DNA from: Spirochaetia bacterium
GTDB taxonomy: Bacteria > Spirochaetota > Spirochaetia > PWKH01
Direction: 5' to 3'
Assembly (NCBI GenBank): GCA_007128345.1
Contig: SKXS01000025.1
Span: 1 to 13,670 of the forward strand
DNA length: 13,670 nucleotides
Shown here: positions 6,726 to 13,666 of the stretch, one piece after another
How the letters are laid out: the number at the start of each line of letters is the position of its first letter
Numbering within the stretch: the stretch's first letter is position 1
Made by a program: the position numbers and the translations under genes
The notes under the pieces: model-generated
Databases searched by the model: none
Seen by the model: the letters and a program-made list of their open reading frames with translations, nothing else
What the model was told of the DNA's origin: nothing

Positions 6726-8987
6726 TTACCATTTATCCCGTATTTCGATCATATTCAGGATGAGAGAAGCCGTATTGTTTGCCGTCTCAATGAGGGATAT
6801 CAGGCCTCTGCTTATGGTAATCCCTGATGGGATGCGCAGTTCCCTGATTGCCAGAACAATATCTCCCGGCTGCAGGAGCTCCCGTCCGATAGTGCTGCCG
6901 CCAAAGAGGGTACGCTCACCCTGAACCATCTTGCCGCTTGCCTTAATCACCGTCAGTCTGTGATCGCTTGTAGATATGCCCCCTACCTCGGTGATGTACT
7001 CCCGAACTGTTTTTTTCGGCTCAAAGGGAATCGCTATGCCGGTCTGCATATCTCCCATCACAATAACGTAGTCAGGTCTTTTGGGCACAAAGACAGAATC
7101 ACCATCCTCAAGAAGGATGTCATTGGGCGTGCCTCTGATCTCATCCACGCTCGTGATATCACCGATGCTCAAGGCGATCCTTCCAAGATCTTCATGTGAC
7201 CGATCGTATGCAAGGTCCAGTACCGCCTGCTGCTGGATGATCTGGGCCTGCAGCACCATCTTCACATCACTGCTGAGCGTATCAGTCCCCATAGCCTGGA
7301 TGAGCTGGCCTATCTGCCGTTCCAGCAGCGCAGCTGACTGGCTCAGCTGTTCAGCCTGCTTCTGCCTTACCGAATCCCTGAGCACGACCATACCGCTGGG
7401 ATACGCCTGGTCAGTAAACCCGCCCGCAGCTTCAAGCACGTCTGACAGCTTCATACCCGTAGTGACGGTATATACACCTGGTCCAGCCACATTGCCCAGC
7501 ACCTTTATGCTTCCTTCGTCATAGGCAAGCTCGTCATTGCGCACTACCACAACCCGATCACCGGGCTGGAGGAGTACATTCTTTGTTTTGTCCCCCCGTA
7601 CCAGCAGATCCCGAAGCAGTATCAGCTCTACGGTTTCTCCGGACCGGATGATTCTCGCCTGGTAGCGTTCGGGAGATTCAATGCGCCGGCTGGCAAGTAC
7701 ATCCAGCAGGGTAATTCCCGGACGGTATGCAGCTATGCCTCCCTCAATCTCGCCAAATACATGGACGGGAGCCTGGGCAAGGCTGAGTTCCTTTCTGTAG
7801 AGCGTAACCGAATCCATCGGAGCAAGCACAATGTCTATCTCATTGTCCTGATTCAGGATCTGAGCGACATTGAATACCAGGTATGAATTCCCGTCTTCAT
7901 CAGGGAGCATCCGTTCCAAGGTACCAAACGTAAGATCCGTATCAGGCCTAAGTTGTGCTTTACGCAGCAGTGATGAGAGCATGCGTGTTTCAGTAATTGA
8001 GTATACCCCAGGATACAGCACATGACCGCCCACAGTCGCCAGGTTCGCCTGTGCTGATCCGGTGAGTGCAAAAAGGAGCAGATCACCGTTCATCACCGGT
8101 TGAGTGAGAAACTCCCGGTTGCGCACGCTCCCTTCATGTACAGAAAAGTCAGTACCGTCCCTGCGGATAAGGGTGCCCCGCTCCATCGCGCCGCTGAAGC
8201 GCACCCCTCCGGTAAAACGCAGAAGATCCTCAATGGTTTCACCCTCAGCAAGCTCATATATTCCGGGTCGGACGACTTCGCCTCCACCAGCCACTACATT
8301 CCCAATCGGGGGCACCAGCACTACATCTCCTTCCTGTATCTTCGGCAGATCTCCTTTGCCGAAGATAAACAGATCATAGAGATCTACATGTACGGTTCCC
8401 TGCGGCCGGACAATCATTACTGTTCTGAGTGAACCGTCCTTGGACACCCCTTCCGCAGCACTCAGTACATCAAGAATCGACCAGAGGCTGTTGGCAGTGA
8501 CCACACCAGGCTGGTTGACAAAACCGCTGACAAATACCGGAATCTGTCTCACTTCAGCAGGAACGATGTCCAGTTGAAAGTTCCGGTATCTGAGCCTGAG
8601 CTGATCAGTCAGCAGCTCTTTGACACGATCAATGGAGGTACCCCATACAGATACTCTTCCCACGGGAGAGAAGAACAACCTTCCGTCTTCAGCCACAGGA
8701 ATTTCATAGGTGCTTTGCAGCGCTCCTAATTCCACCGGCTCTCCCCAAATGTAGATGCGCAGTACGTCTCCCGGCCCGAGGATATAGTCACCCCCGACCG
8801 GCCCTACAGCTGAAGGAACCCAACGCCCGAACAAGTCGTACCCGTACTGTTTCAACTCCATCGCAGGAGCTATACCGATTTCCTGATATGCCTGCTCTAT
8901 GGGACTGAGCACTTGAGTGGTGTCAGCCGCAGCAAACGCACAGGCAGCAAAAACCAGCATGGTAATCAAAACCCATCTTTTTTTCAT
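6726..8987 (-). CDS. Wza-like polysaccharide export protein with six SLBB repeats
   Basis: 753 residues. An N-terminal signal sequence (MKKRWVLITMLVFAACAFAA) includes FAAC, which could be a relaxed spirochaetal lipobox with C16. A polysaccharide export (PES) domain follows (about 65-147, YILGPGDVLRIYIWGEP), then six SLBB-type repeats starting near 150, 230, 316, 408, 494 and 640, each opening with a variant of V.GxV.xPGVY. The fifth repeat carries an inserted Gln-rich, probably coiled-coil stretch (about 538-595). The last 35 residues are predicted helical and could play the part of Wza's membrane-spanning helix. Wza has far fewer SLBB repeats and about half the length. Role inferred: outer-membrane or periplasmic channel for a polysaccharide. 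No glycosyltransferase or Wzc partner is in the window. No clear Shine-Dalgarno sequence. Confidence 0.88.
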   Translation of the reverse strand: MKKRWVLITMLVFAACAFAAADTTQVLSPIEQAYQEIGIAPAMELKQYGYDLFGRWVPSAVGPVGGDYILGPGDVLRIYIWGEPVELGALQSTYEIPVAEDGRLFFSPVGRVSVWGTSIDRVKELLTDQLRLRYRNFQLDIVPAEVRQIPVFVSGFVNQPGVVTANSLWSILDVLSAAEGVSKDGSLRTVMIVRPQGTVHVDLYDLFIFGKGDLPKIQEGDVVLVPPIGNVVAGGGEVVRPGIYELAEGETIEDLLRFTGGVRFSGAMERGTLIRRDGTDFSVHEGSVRNREFLTQPVMNGDLLLFALTGSAQANLATVGGHVLYPGVYSITETRMLSSLLRKAQLRPDTDLTFGTLERMLPDEDGNSYLVFNVAQILNQDNEIDIVLAPMDSVTLYRKELSLAQAPVHVFGEIEGGIAAYRPGITLLDVLASRRIESPERYQARIIRSGETVELILLRDLLVRGDKTKNVLLQPGDRVVVVRNDELAYDEGSIKVLGNVAGPGVYTVTTGMKLSDVLEAAGGFTDQAYPSGMVVLRDSVRQKQAEQLSQSAALLERQIGQLIQAMGTDTLSSDVKMVLQAQIIQQQAVLDLAYDRSHEDLGRIALSIGDITSVDEIRGTPNDILLEDGDSVFVPKRPDYVIVMGDMQTGIAIPFEPKKTVREYITEVGGISTSDHRLTVIKASGKMVQGERTLFGGSTIGRELLQPGDIVLAIRELRIPSGITISRGLISLIETANNTASLILNMIEIRDKW

Positions 8988-8996
8988 AGTATCCGT

Positions 8997-9026
8997 ATTG
9001 TACCCTTATATATGCAATGCTTTCAA
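8997..9026 (-). promoter_or_regulatory. Promoter of the SLBB export gene
   Basis: Minus-strand TTGAAA (9021-9026), an 18-nt spacer and TACAAT (8997-9002). The -10 lies 9 nt before the ATG at 8987, giving a leader of about 2-3 nt. A weak GGA precedes the ATG but would be at or outside the transcript 5' end. Confidence 0.5.
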
Positions 9027-9099
9027 TAGATTTTTCCTGATCTTATCGATTACCTGACGCTGATGTTACCAAGTAAAGGGTACATCCAGAGTATGATAT

Positions 9100-9119
9100 C
9101 CCCGGCCTCAGTCTCGGGG
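9100..9119 (+). promoter_or_regulatory. Small inverted repeat covering the GGGG ribosome binding site
   Basis: CCCCG (9100-9104) and CGGGG (9115-9119) form a 5-bp GC-only stem with a 10-nt loop. The right arm contains the only Shine-Dalgarno-like bases (GGGG, 10 nt before ATG 9130). If folded in the mRNA it would reduce translation of the AAA+ activator gene. Confidence 0.3.
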
Positions 9120-9129
9120 TAAAGTATGC

Positions 9130-10299
9130 ATGATGAGCTGCCTGCTGACGATTGATAGACACCATGCTTTACACATCGCTGTCCGGGAAGCATTCCCCCT
9201 ATGCACACACATCAGTGCATACTCACTTAGCTCAGGAATCAAGCTGTTCAGCAAGCACAGACCTGACATTGTATTGTTCAACATGCACTCCACCGGTGCT
9301 GATTTTCCTGATGCTGTGCTTCCGTTTGTACACAGCTTTCTGCATACATCACTGTTCATTATCCACAAGCCGCAGCAGATACAGAAGATATGCGACCTGG
9401 CGCTCATTGGTGCCGCGTACTTCATTCCCCTGCCTTTGAATATGATTCAGCTGAAGGAAGCAGTGCTTAAAACTACATACCGTCGGCAGGAATCCGTCTG
9501 CGAGCCGGGAGTCCATGACATGCTGGCACGTGAGTTTGCCGGGATCAGCAAAGTATCCGATGAGGTACGTTTGCGAATTTTTCGCTATGCGCCCCTGCCG
9601 GATGCGGTCCTGATTACCGGTGAAACAGGAACCGGTAAAGAAATCATAGCCTCGCTGCTGCACCGTCTTTCACGCAGCCAGCATCCGTTTATCACCGTAA
9701 ACTGCTGCGCTTTGTCATCACATATTGCAGAAAGCGAGCTCTTCGGTCACCAGCGGGGTTCTTTTACCGGAGCACATCGCGACCGCAAGGGATATCTCGA
9801 AGAGGCGCACCAGGGCACCATCCTGCTGGATGAGATAGGGGATATGGACCTCGCCATGCAGCCGAAGCTGCTGAGGATCCTGGAGACACGGAGAGTCATC
9901 CGCGTCGGCAGCAGCAGGAGTATACCCGTTGACACACGGATCGTTGCTGCCACGAATCAAGATCTCGCCGAACTCATGAACAGAAACTCATTTCGCTCCG
10001 ATCTATTCTACCGAATACATACGCTTCATATACACATACCGCCGCTGAGGGAACGGCCTGAAGATGTACCTATTCTGATCCACCACTTCTCGCTGCCTGA
10101 CTACCCTTTGGATTTCACTGATCAGGCCATGCGCATGCTCATGGACTACCCCTGGCCGGGGAATGTCCGGGAACTGAAGCATGCCCTGACACGGATCCGG
10201 ATTATGGCCCAGTATGCACCTTGCCGAAGAAGGGTCACCGGCGCGCATGTTCAGGAAGCCCTGAACAGTCGCATCTATCTCAACCCAGAAGGAACCTGA
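9130..10299 (+). CDS. Sigma54-dependent AAA+ transcriptional activator with degenerate receiver and no HTH
   Basis: 389 residues. Residues 1-115 align with a response-regulator receiver but lack its chemistry: IDRH replaces the acidic pair, N51 in PDIVLFN replaces the phosphoacceptor Asp, and FIPLPLN replaces the conserved Lys-Pro segment. The sigma54-interaction AAA+ domain (about 135-360) is intact: Walker A GETGTGK (164-170), GSFTGA sigma54-contact loop (210-215), Walker B ILLDE (231-235), FRSDLFYR (288-295) and YPWPGNVREL (340-349). Only about 30 residues follow, with no Fis-type helix-turn-helix, so it may activate without specific DNA binding, as known for Helicobacter FlgR and chlamydial CtcC. 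It is divergent from the SLBB gene and 3 nt upstream of the OmpR-type gene. Targets unknown. Confidence 0.9.
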   Translation: MMSCLLTIDRHHALHIAVREAFPLCTHISAYSLSSGIKLFSKHRPDIVLFNMHSTGADFPDAVLPFVHSFLHTSLFIIHKPQQIQKICDLALIGAAYFIPLPLNMIQLKEAVLKTTYRRQESVCEPGVHDMLAREFAGISKVSDEVRLRIFRYAPLPDAVLITGETGTGKEIIASLLHRLSRSQHPFITVNCCALSSHIAESELFGHQRGSFTGAHRDRKGYLEEAHQGTILLDEIGDMDLAMQPKLLRILETRRVIRVGSSRSIPVDTRIVAATNQDLAELMNRNSFRSDLFYRIHTLHIHIPPLRERPEDVPILIHHFSLPDYPLDFTDQAMRMLMDYPWPGNVRELKHALTRIRIMAQYAPCRRRVTGAHVQEALNSRIYLNPEGT

Positions 10300-10302
10300 A
10301 TC

Positions 10303-10956
10303 ATGACAGATGCATATACCGTAAACTGGATCGGTGATATTATGCCTCTTGGGGCCCTGCGGTTCGAACTCATCGCTGAGTGCCCGGAAATATCCTTTGT
10401 CCTAAGCGATATTCCGCTCTGCAGCTACGACGCTGACCTCTATATCATTGAGGATGCTGATATCCCTCACATACCTGATATTCTCTCCCAAGCGTACTCG
10501 CCTCCCTGCATGGTTTGGGGAAGCACGTGCCGGGTGTTTGATACTGCACTGACAGCCGGGTGTGCCGATGCGCTGATCCTTCCCGCCGGAAGGAAGGAAT
10601 TCGTCTACCGCATCAAGAGGAATCTCAGAACCAGAATGATCGATTTCGGCAACGGATCAGTACGGTTTACCAGAAAACTCATCATGGGCGATCGAAATGT
10701 GCTTTCCATAACCGAAAAGGAGTTCAGGCTCCTGCTGCTCTTCGTGAATGTCGATGGATCCGTTTGTCCCAAGGAGATCATTGCTGACTATCTTGGGGTG
10801 AAGCATGCAGACAGCTCTCGGGTGGTGGACGTATATATTTCAAAACTGAGGAAGAAAATCTCAGACGTGCTTCCTGCATATGAGGGGAATAATCCAATAA
10901 TTTCAGTAAGAGGAAAGGGTTATCGTACGAGTACATTAATTGTGGATAACTTGTGA
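10303..10956 (+). CDS. OmpR/PhoB-type winged-helix regulator with degenerate receiver
   Basis: 217 residues. The N-terminal part (about 5-110) resembles a shrunken receiver; the DLYIIED segment puts Glu (E50) where DLVLLD has its phosphoacceptor Asp, and no acidic pair is visible near residue 10. The C-terminal half (about 118-210) is a clear winged-helix effector domain: ITEKEFRLLLLF, recognition helix region SSRVVDVYISKLRKKI, and wing VRGKGYR. It probably binds DNA constitutively or responds to a protein partner or ligand instead of a kinase. AAGGA lies about 10 nt before the ATG and the upstream gene ends 3 nt before it, so the two are co-transcribed. No histidine kinase is nearby. The last codons overlap a DnaA-box sequence. 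Confidence 0.88.
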   Translation: MTDAYTVNWIGDIMPLGALRFELIAECPEISFVLSDIPLCSYDADLYIIEDADIPHIPDILSQAYSPPCMVWGSTCRVFDTALTAGCADALILPAGRKEFVYRIKRNLRTRMIDFGNGSVRFTRKLIMGDRNVLSITEKEFRLLLLFVNVDGSVCPKEIIADYLGVKHADSSRVVDVYISKLRKKISDVLPAYEGNNPIISVRGKGYRTSTLIVDNL

Positions 10957-10960
10957 ATAA
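10941..10960 (-). other. Tandem DnaA-box pair, left
   Basis: TGTGGATAA (10941-10949) is the reverse complement of the perfect DnaA box TTATCCACA. After CT comes TGTGAATAA (10952-10960), reverse complement of TTATTCACA, which fits the TTATNCACA consensus. Both point the same way. The pair spans the end of the OmpR-type gene (stop TGA 10954-10956). Confidence 0.6.
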
Positions 10961-11020
10961 GTTTGGCTTGTTTGCCTCGAATTTAGTTTTTTTTACTTTT
11001 GCTGAAGTGTGTCAAAATTT

Positions 11021-11038
11021 CTTAACATACATGTTAAG
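11021..11038. repeat. Inverted repeat CTTAACA-TACA-TGTTAAG
   Basis: Seven-bp perfect arms with a four-base loop, in the middle of the AT-rich gap. It could be a protein-binding dyad or a weak hairpin; it has too little GC for a strong terminator. Confidence 0.4.
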
Positions 11039-11152
11039 TGTAAATTTTTAACTTACTTTCAGACAATCAATTGCAAATATGATCTATTTTCTGCCCCTTC
11101 ATACCCATATACCTGCTCCGATAAGAGAACCATACAGCTCAAAAGCCCACCC

Positions 11153-11172
11153 TGTGGATAACTTGTGCATAT
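11153..11172 (-). other. Tandem DnaA-box pair, right
   Basis: TGTGGATAA (11153-11161) is a perfect reverse-complement DnaA box. After CT comes TGTGCATAT (11164-11172), one mismatch from TTATNCACA on the reverse strand. The first 15 bases are identical to 10941-10955, with the same orientation, 212 bp apart. It ends 4 nt before the murA stop codon. Confidence 0.55.
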
Positions 11173-11176
11173 CTGC

Positions 11177-12460
11177 TTAGGGAATGCGTTTAATGTCAGC
11201 TCCTATAGAACTTAGCTTGCGACAGAGCCCCTCGTATCCTCGTTCAATCTGGTAGACATTTTGAATGCGGCTTTCCCCCCTGGCACTCAGTGCCGCAATG
11301 ACCAGAGCCATCCCGGCCCGGACATCAGGAGAGGCAACATCCTGGCCTTTTAGACGTGACGGGCCAGTAATGACCGCCCGGTGGGGGTCGCACACGATAA
11401 TGCTTGCCCCCATACGAATCAGCGTATCTACAAAGAACAGGCGTGATTCAAACATCTTCTCATGGATCAGCACCGTTCCTGCGGTCTGGGTCGCTGTTAC
11501 GGCCATGATGCTCATTAAGTCCGATGGAAACCCAGGCCAGGGAGCATCGTCAATCTTCGGAATAATCCCCCCAATATCAGGGACAACCGATCTTTTGTCT
11601 GTGCAGGTGCATACAAGCGATTCTTCGTGCTTCTCCCATGAAATGCCGAGCTTGCCGAACTCCAGGGAGATCATGCGCAGATGATGGTGCTCAACTCCGG
11701 TTATGCAAATCCTGCCTCCGACTGATGCGATGAGGCCGATGTATGACCCGATTTCCATGTAATCCGGCCCGAGGGTGACGCTGCAGCCCCGTAGATTCCT
11801 GCTTCCTTCAACCGTCAGAAGATTTGATCCAATCCCCTCGATGTGCGCTCCCATGAGCACGAGCATCCTGCAGAGATCCTGCACATGCGGCTCGCTGGCC
11901 GCATTGGTTATGACCGTCCTGCCTGGAATGGCTGAAGCAAGCATGACCGCATTCTCAGTTGCTGTCACTGAGGCCTCGTCTAGGAAGACCTCACCAGAGG
12001 GTTCCCGTACCATCTCTACGCTAATATCCCCATTTTCCTGTATTGACGCCTCACCGCCAAATGAACTGAAGACGAGAAAATGGGTATCAAGCCTGCGGTA
12101 CCCGATCACATCCCCTCCTGGGGGAGGGAGTGTGAGGGATCCTCCCACGGCCAGCATGGGAGCTGCCAGCAGGATGGATGCCCTGATTCGGTCAGCCAGT
12201 TCCCCGGGCACGCGGGTTACTATCGCATTCCTCTGGATGCGGTACCTCCCGCCTGCCAGGCGGGTTATACAAGCTCCCGCCTCTTGAGCTAGCTGCAGCA
12301 TGACCTGCACATCCTCAATTTCAGGCACTCTGGAGAGCTCAACTGGTTCATTGGTCAGAAGAGCGGCTGCAATGCAGGGCAGAGCTGCGTTCTTGTTGCC
12401 TCCTGCTGGTATCTCTCCTTCAAGAGGCCTGCCTCCACGTATGATGTAGCTGCTATCCAT
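11177..12460 (-). CDS. murA: UDP-N-acetylglucosamine 1-carboxyvinyltransferase with active-site Asp
   Basis: First committed cytoplasmic step of peptidoglycan synthesis: transfer of enolpyruvate from PEP to UDP-GlcNAc. 427 residues, full length. Visible motifs: GGNKNAALP with K23 and N24 (E. coli K22 and N23), RASILLAAP substrate-binding Arg region, PPPGGDVIGYRRLDTH, and PGFPSDL with the catalytic Asp equivalent to E. coli D305. In the loop, D117 replaces the Cys that fosfomycin alkylates. The same change is known in mycobacterial, chlamydial and Borrelia MurA and makes them fosfomycin-insensitive. AGGAGG lies 4 nt before the ATG. The start overlaps the upstream gene by 8 bases, indicating translational coupling. 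Confidence 0.96.
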   Translation of the reverse strand: MDSSYIIRGGRPLEGEIPAGGNKNAALPCIAAALLTNEPVELSRVPEIEDVQVMLQLAQEAGACITRLAGGRYRIQRNAIVTRVPGELADRIRASILLAAPMLAVGGSLTLPPPGGDVIGYRRLDTHFLVFSSFGGEASIQENGDISVEMVREPSGEVFLDEASVTATENAVMLASAIPGRTVITNAASEPHVQDLCRMLVLMGAHIEGIGSNLLTVEGSRNLRGCSVTLGPDYMEIGSYIGLIASVGGRICITGVEHHHLRMISLEFGKLGISWEKHEESLVCTCTDKRSVVPDIGGIIPKIDDAPWPGFPSDLMSIMAVTATQTAGTVLIHEKMFESRLFFVDTLIRMGASIIVCDPHRAVITGPSRLKGQDVASPDVRAGMALVIAALSARGESRIQNVYQIERGYEGLCRKLSSIGADIKRIP

Positions 12461-13574
12461 GATGCCTCCTCAATGACCCGTCACTATTGCGGTAGGGACT
12501 GTTCCTGTGACGCAGGTAGCGCCGATAGGCTTCACAGGCAGCATAGTAGCTGTCAATACCTTGGAATGTCGCGGATAGATCACACCGGAAGAGTTCAAGC
12601 AGCTGGGGGAACAGGGGAGAATTCATGGTCTTTTCTGTACGGTAGACCGAAAGCTTTGGAATGTAAGACGGAACCATATGTTCGCGGATGAGGAATGCTG
12701 CTCCGCGCACAAGAGAAGCATCAAAGTTCAGCGAGGAGAGAAATGCCGCTGCCATATTCGACCCAATTTGAGCATGCTGGTCAAAGAGGTTCTTCCCCTG
12801 CCGTTGAGACTTGGGCTTTCCCGAATCATGGAGCAGGAGTGCCAGTGATACCAAAAGGTCCGGATGCTTCAGATAGCTGAATGTCTCCAAGGTATGTTCC
12901 CACACATCTCCTTCCGGATGGAAGTCCTTGCTCTGAGATATGCCCCGCATGGCGGCAATGATCGGCCAATGCCTGTCAATAAATCCGCTTTCCATGAGGA
13001 TGCGCAGGGCGGATGCAGGATCCCTGGATAACAGGACCTGACGCAGCAGCATATGCTGCTCCATCTGGTCTAGACGCATGGCGCACCGCTGCCCATGTGA
13101 CGCGAGCATATGCACAGTTTCCCTGCCGGCAGTGAAGCCGTATCGTGCAGCCAAGATGGCTGCATCTGAAACGACCGCCCATCCCCTGGTCACAGAACTG
13201 CTGTCAGGCAATGGTATGTCCAGCTCTCCTGGATTACGCAGGTCCCAGTAGATATCCTCAGGATCCCTGTATGCATGGGTCAGGCAGTCGTACCTGAACG
13301 AGGTGTACCTGAGGCTGCCTTGAAATTCCGCTTCGTGATCCACCGACCGGATGAGGAAGCAGGTATTGCTCTGGGAATCGCTCACAGCCACATCCGCGGT
13401 ATAGTTTCCAGGGAAGCTGGCCTCTTCAAAGAGCGAGCAGAGGTCTATCAGGCCGGCATCTGTTGCCAGAGAAACCATACCGGGATCTTCAAGTCCAAAA
13501 TATCTGTCAAGGGCAGAAAACCCCGTGAGGTACGCTTGATATCCCGTATCTATGAGTGTACGAACCACCTGCAT
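12453..13574 (-). CDS. HD-domain protein with decayed poly(A) polymerase/CCA-transferase head
   Basis: 373 residues laid out like a bacterial poly(A) polymerase/CCA-adding enzyme. The head (about 1-120) aligns with the class II nucleotidyltransferase domain, but GGAVRD becomes GFSALD and the catalytic DxD becomes M33 and S35 in MVSLAT, so nucleotide transfer is unlikely. A linker like the RNA-binding helices follows (about 130-215). The HD phosphohydrolase domain (about 218-310) keeps its metal ligands: H227 in VWEHTL, H249-D250 in LLHDSGKP, H267, and probably H299. The most likely activity is a metal-dependent phosphodiesterase or phosphatase; substrate unknown. AAGGA lies 7 nt before the ATG, and an upstream in-frame stop excludes a longer form. 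It is the first gene of the operon with murA. Confidence 0.82.
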   Translation of the reverse strand: MQVVRTLIDTGYQAYLTGFSALDRYFGLEDPGMVSLATDAGLIDLCSLFEEASFPGNYTADVAVSDSQSNTCFLIRSVDHEAEFQGSLRYTSFRYDCLTHAYRDPEDIYWDLRNPGELDIPLPDSSSVTRGWAVVSDAAILAARYGFTAGRETVHMLASHGQRCAMRLDQMEQHMLLRQVLLSRDPASALRILMESGFIDRHWPIIAAMRGISQSKDFHPEGDVWEHTLETFSYLKHPDLLVSLALLLHDSGKPKSQRQGKNLFDQHAQIGSNMAAAFLSSLNFDASLVRGAAFLIREHMVPSYIPKLSVYRTEKTMNSPLFPQLLELFRCDLSATFQGIDSYYAACEAYRRYLRHRNSPYRNSDGSLRRHHG

Positions 13575-13595
13575 ATCTATGTCCTTATGTAATCC

Positions 13596-13625
13596 ATGGT
13601 AATCTCATTGTTGTCTATTAATCAA
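13596..13625 (-). promoter_or_regulatory. Candidate promoter of the HD-protein-murA operon
   Basis: Minus-strand TTGATT (13620-13625), an 18-nt spacer and TACCAT (13596-13601). It leaves a short leader containing the AAGGA ribosome binding site before ATG 13574. It overlaps the divergent plus-strand promoter. Confidence 0.35.
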
Positions 13626-13639
13626 GTTTGGTCTACAAT
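13611..13639 (+). promoter_or_regulatory. Promoter of the next plus-strand gene
   Basis: TTGTCT (13611-13616), a 17-nt spacer and TACAAT (13634-13639). AAGGAG (13652-13657) follows, and an ATG at 13667 lies 9 nt beyond it, so promoter, ribosome binding site and start codon are consistently spaced. Confidence 0.55.
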
Positions 13640-13666
13640 CGTTACGCACATAAGGAGACCCCGCGC

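Larger units (their letters stand above)
10957..11176. other. AT-rich convergent intergenic region, candidate DnaA-bound/origin-like element
   Basis: About 220 bp, visibly richer in A and T than the surrounding genes, especially 10975-11095. It contains an 8-T run (10987-10994), an inverted repeat CTTAACA/TGTTAAG with loop TACA (11021-11038), and further TAAGT/ACTTA half-sites just downstream. DnaA-box pairs bracket it. The T-run may also help terminate the regulator transcript, although the preceding stem (GGC/GCC) is weak. No ORF fits. The flanking genes converge here, which is unusual for a chromosomal oriC. Confidence 0.45.

Noticed and set aside
9524..9539. Sigma54 -24/-12-like motif (TGGCAC...TTTGC) inside the AAA+ activator gene
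   Set aside because: The GG-to-GC spacing is one base too long, and the motif lies inside a coding region.
10987..10994. Intrinsic terminator after the OmpR-type gene
   Set aside because: The 8-T run is real, but the preceding stem is only about 3 bp with a gap before the T-run, so it was not called as a terminator.
11775..12287. 170-codon plus-strand ORF opposite murA
   Set aside because: It is a mirror frame of a strongly conserved gene, with Ser/Pro/Arg-rich content typical of antisense frames and no ribosome binding site.
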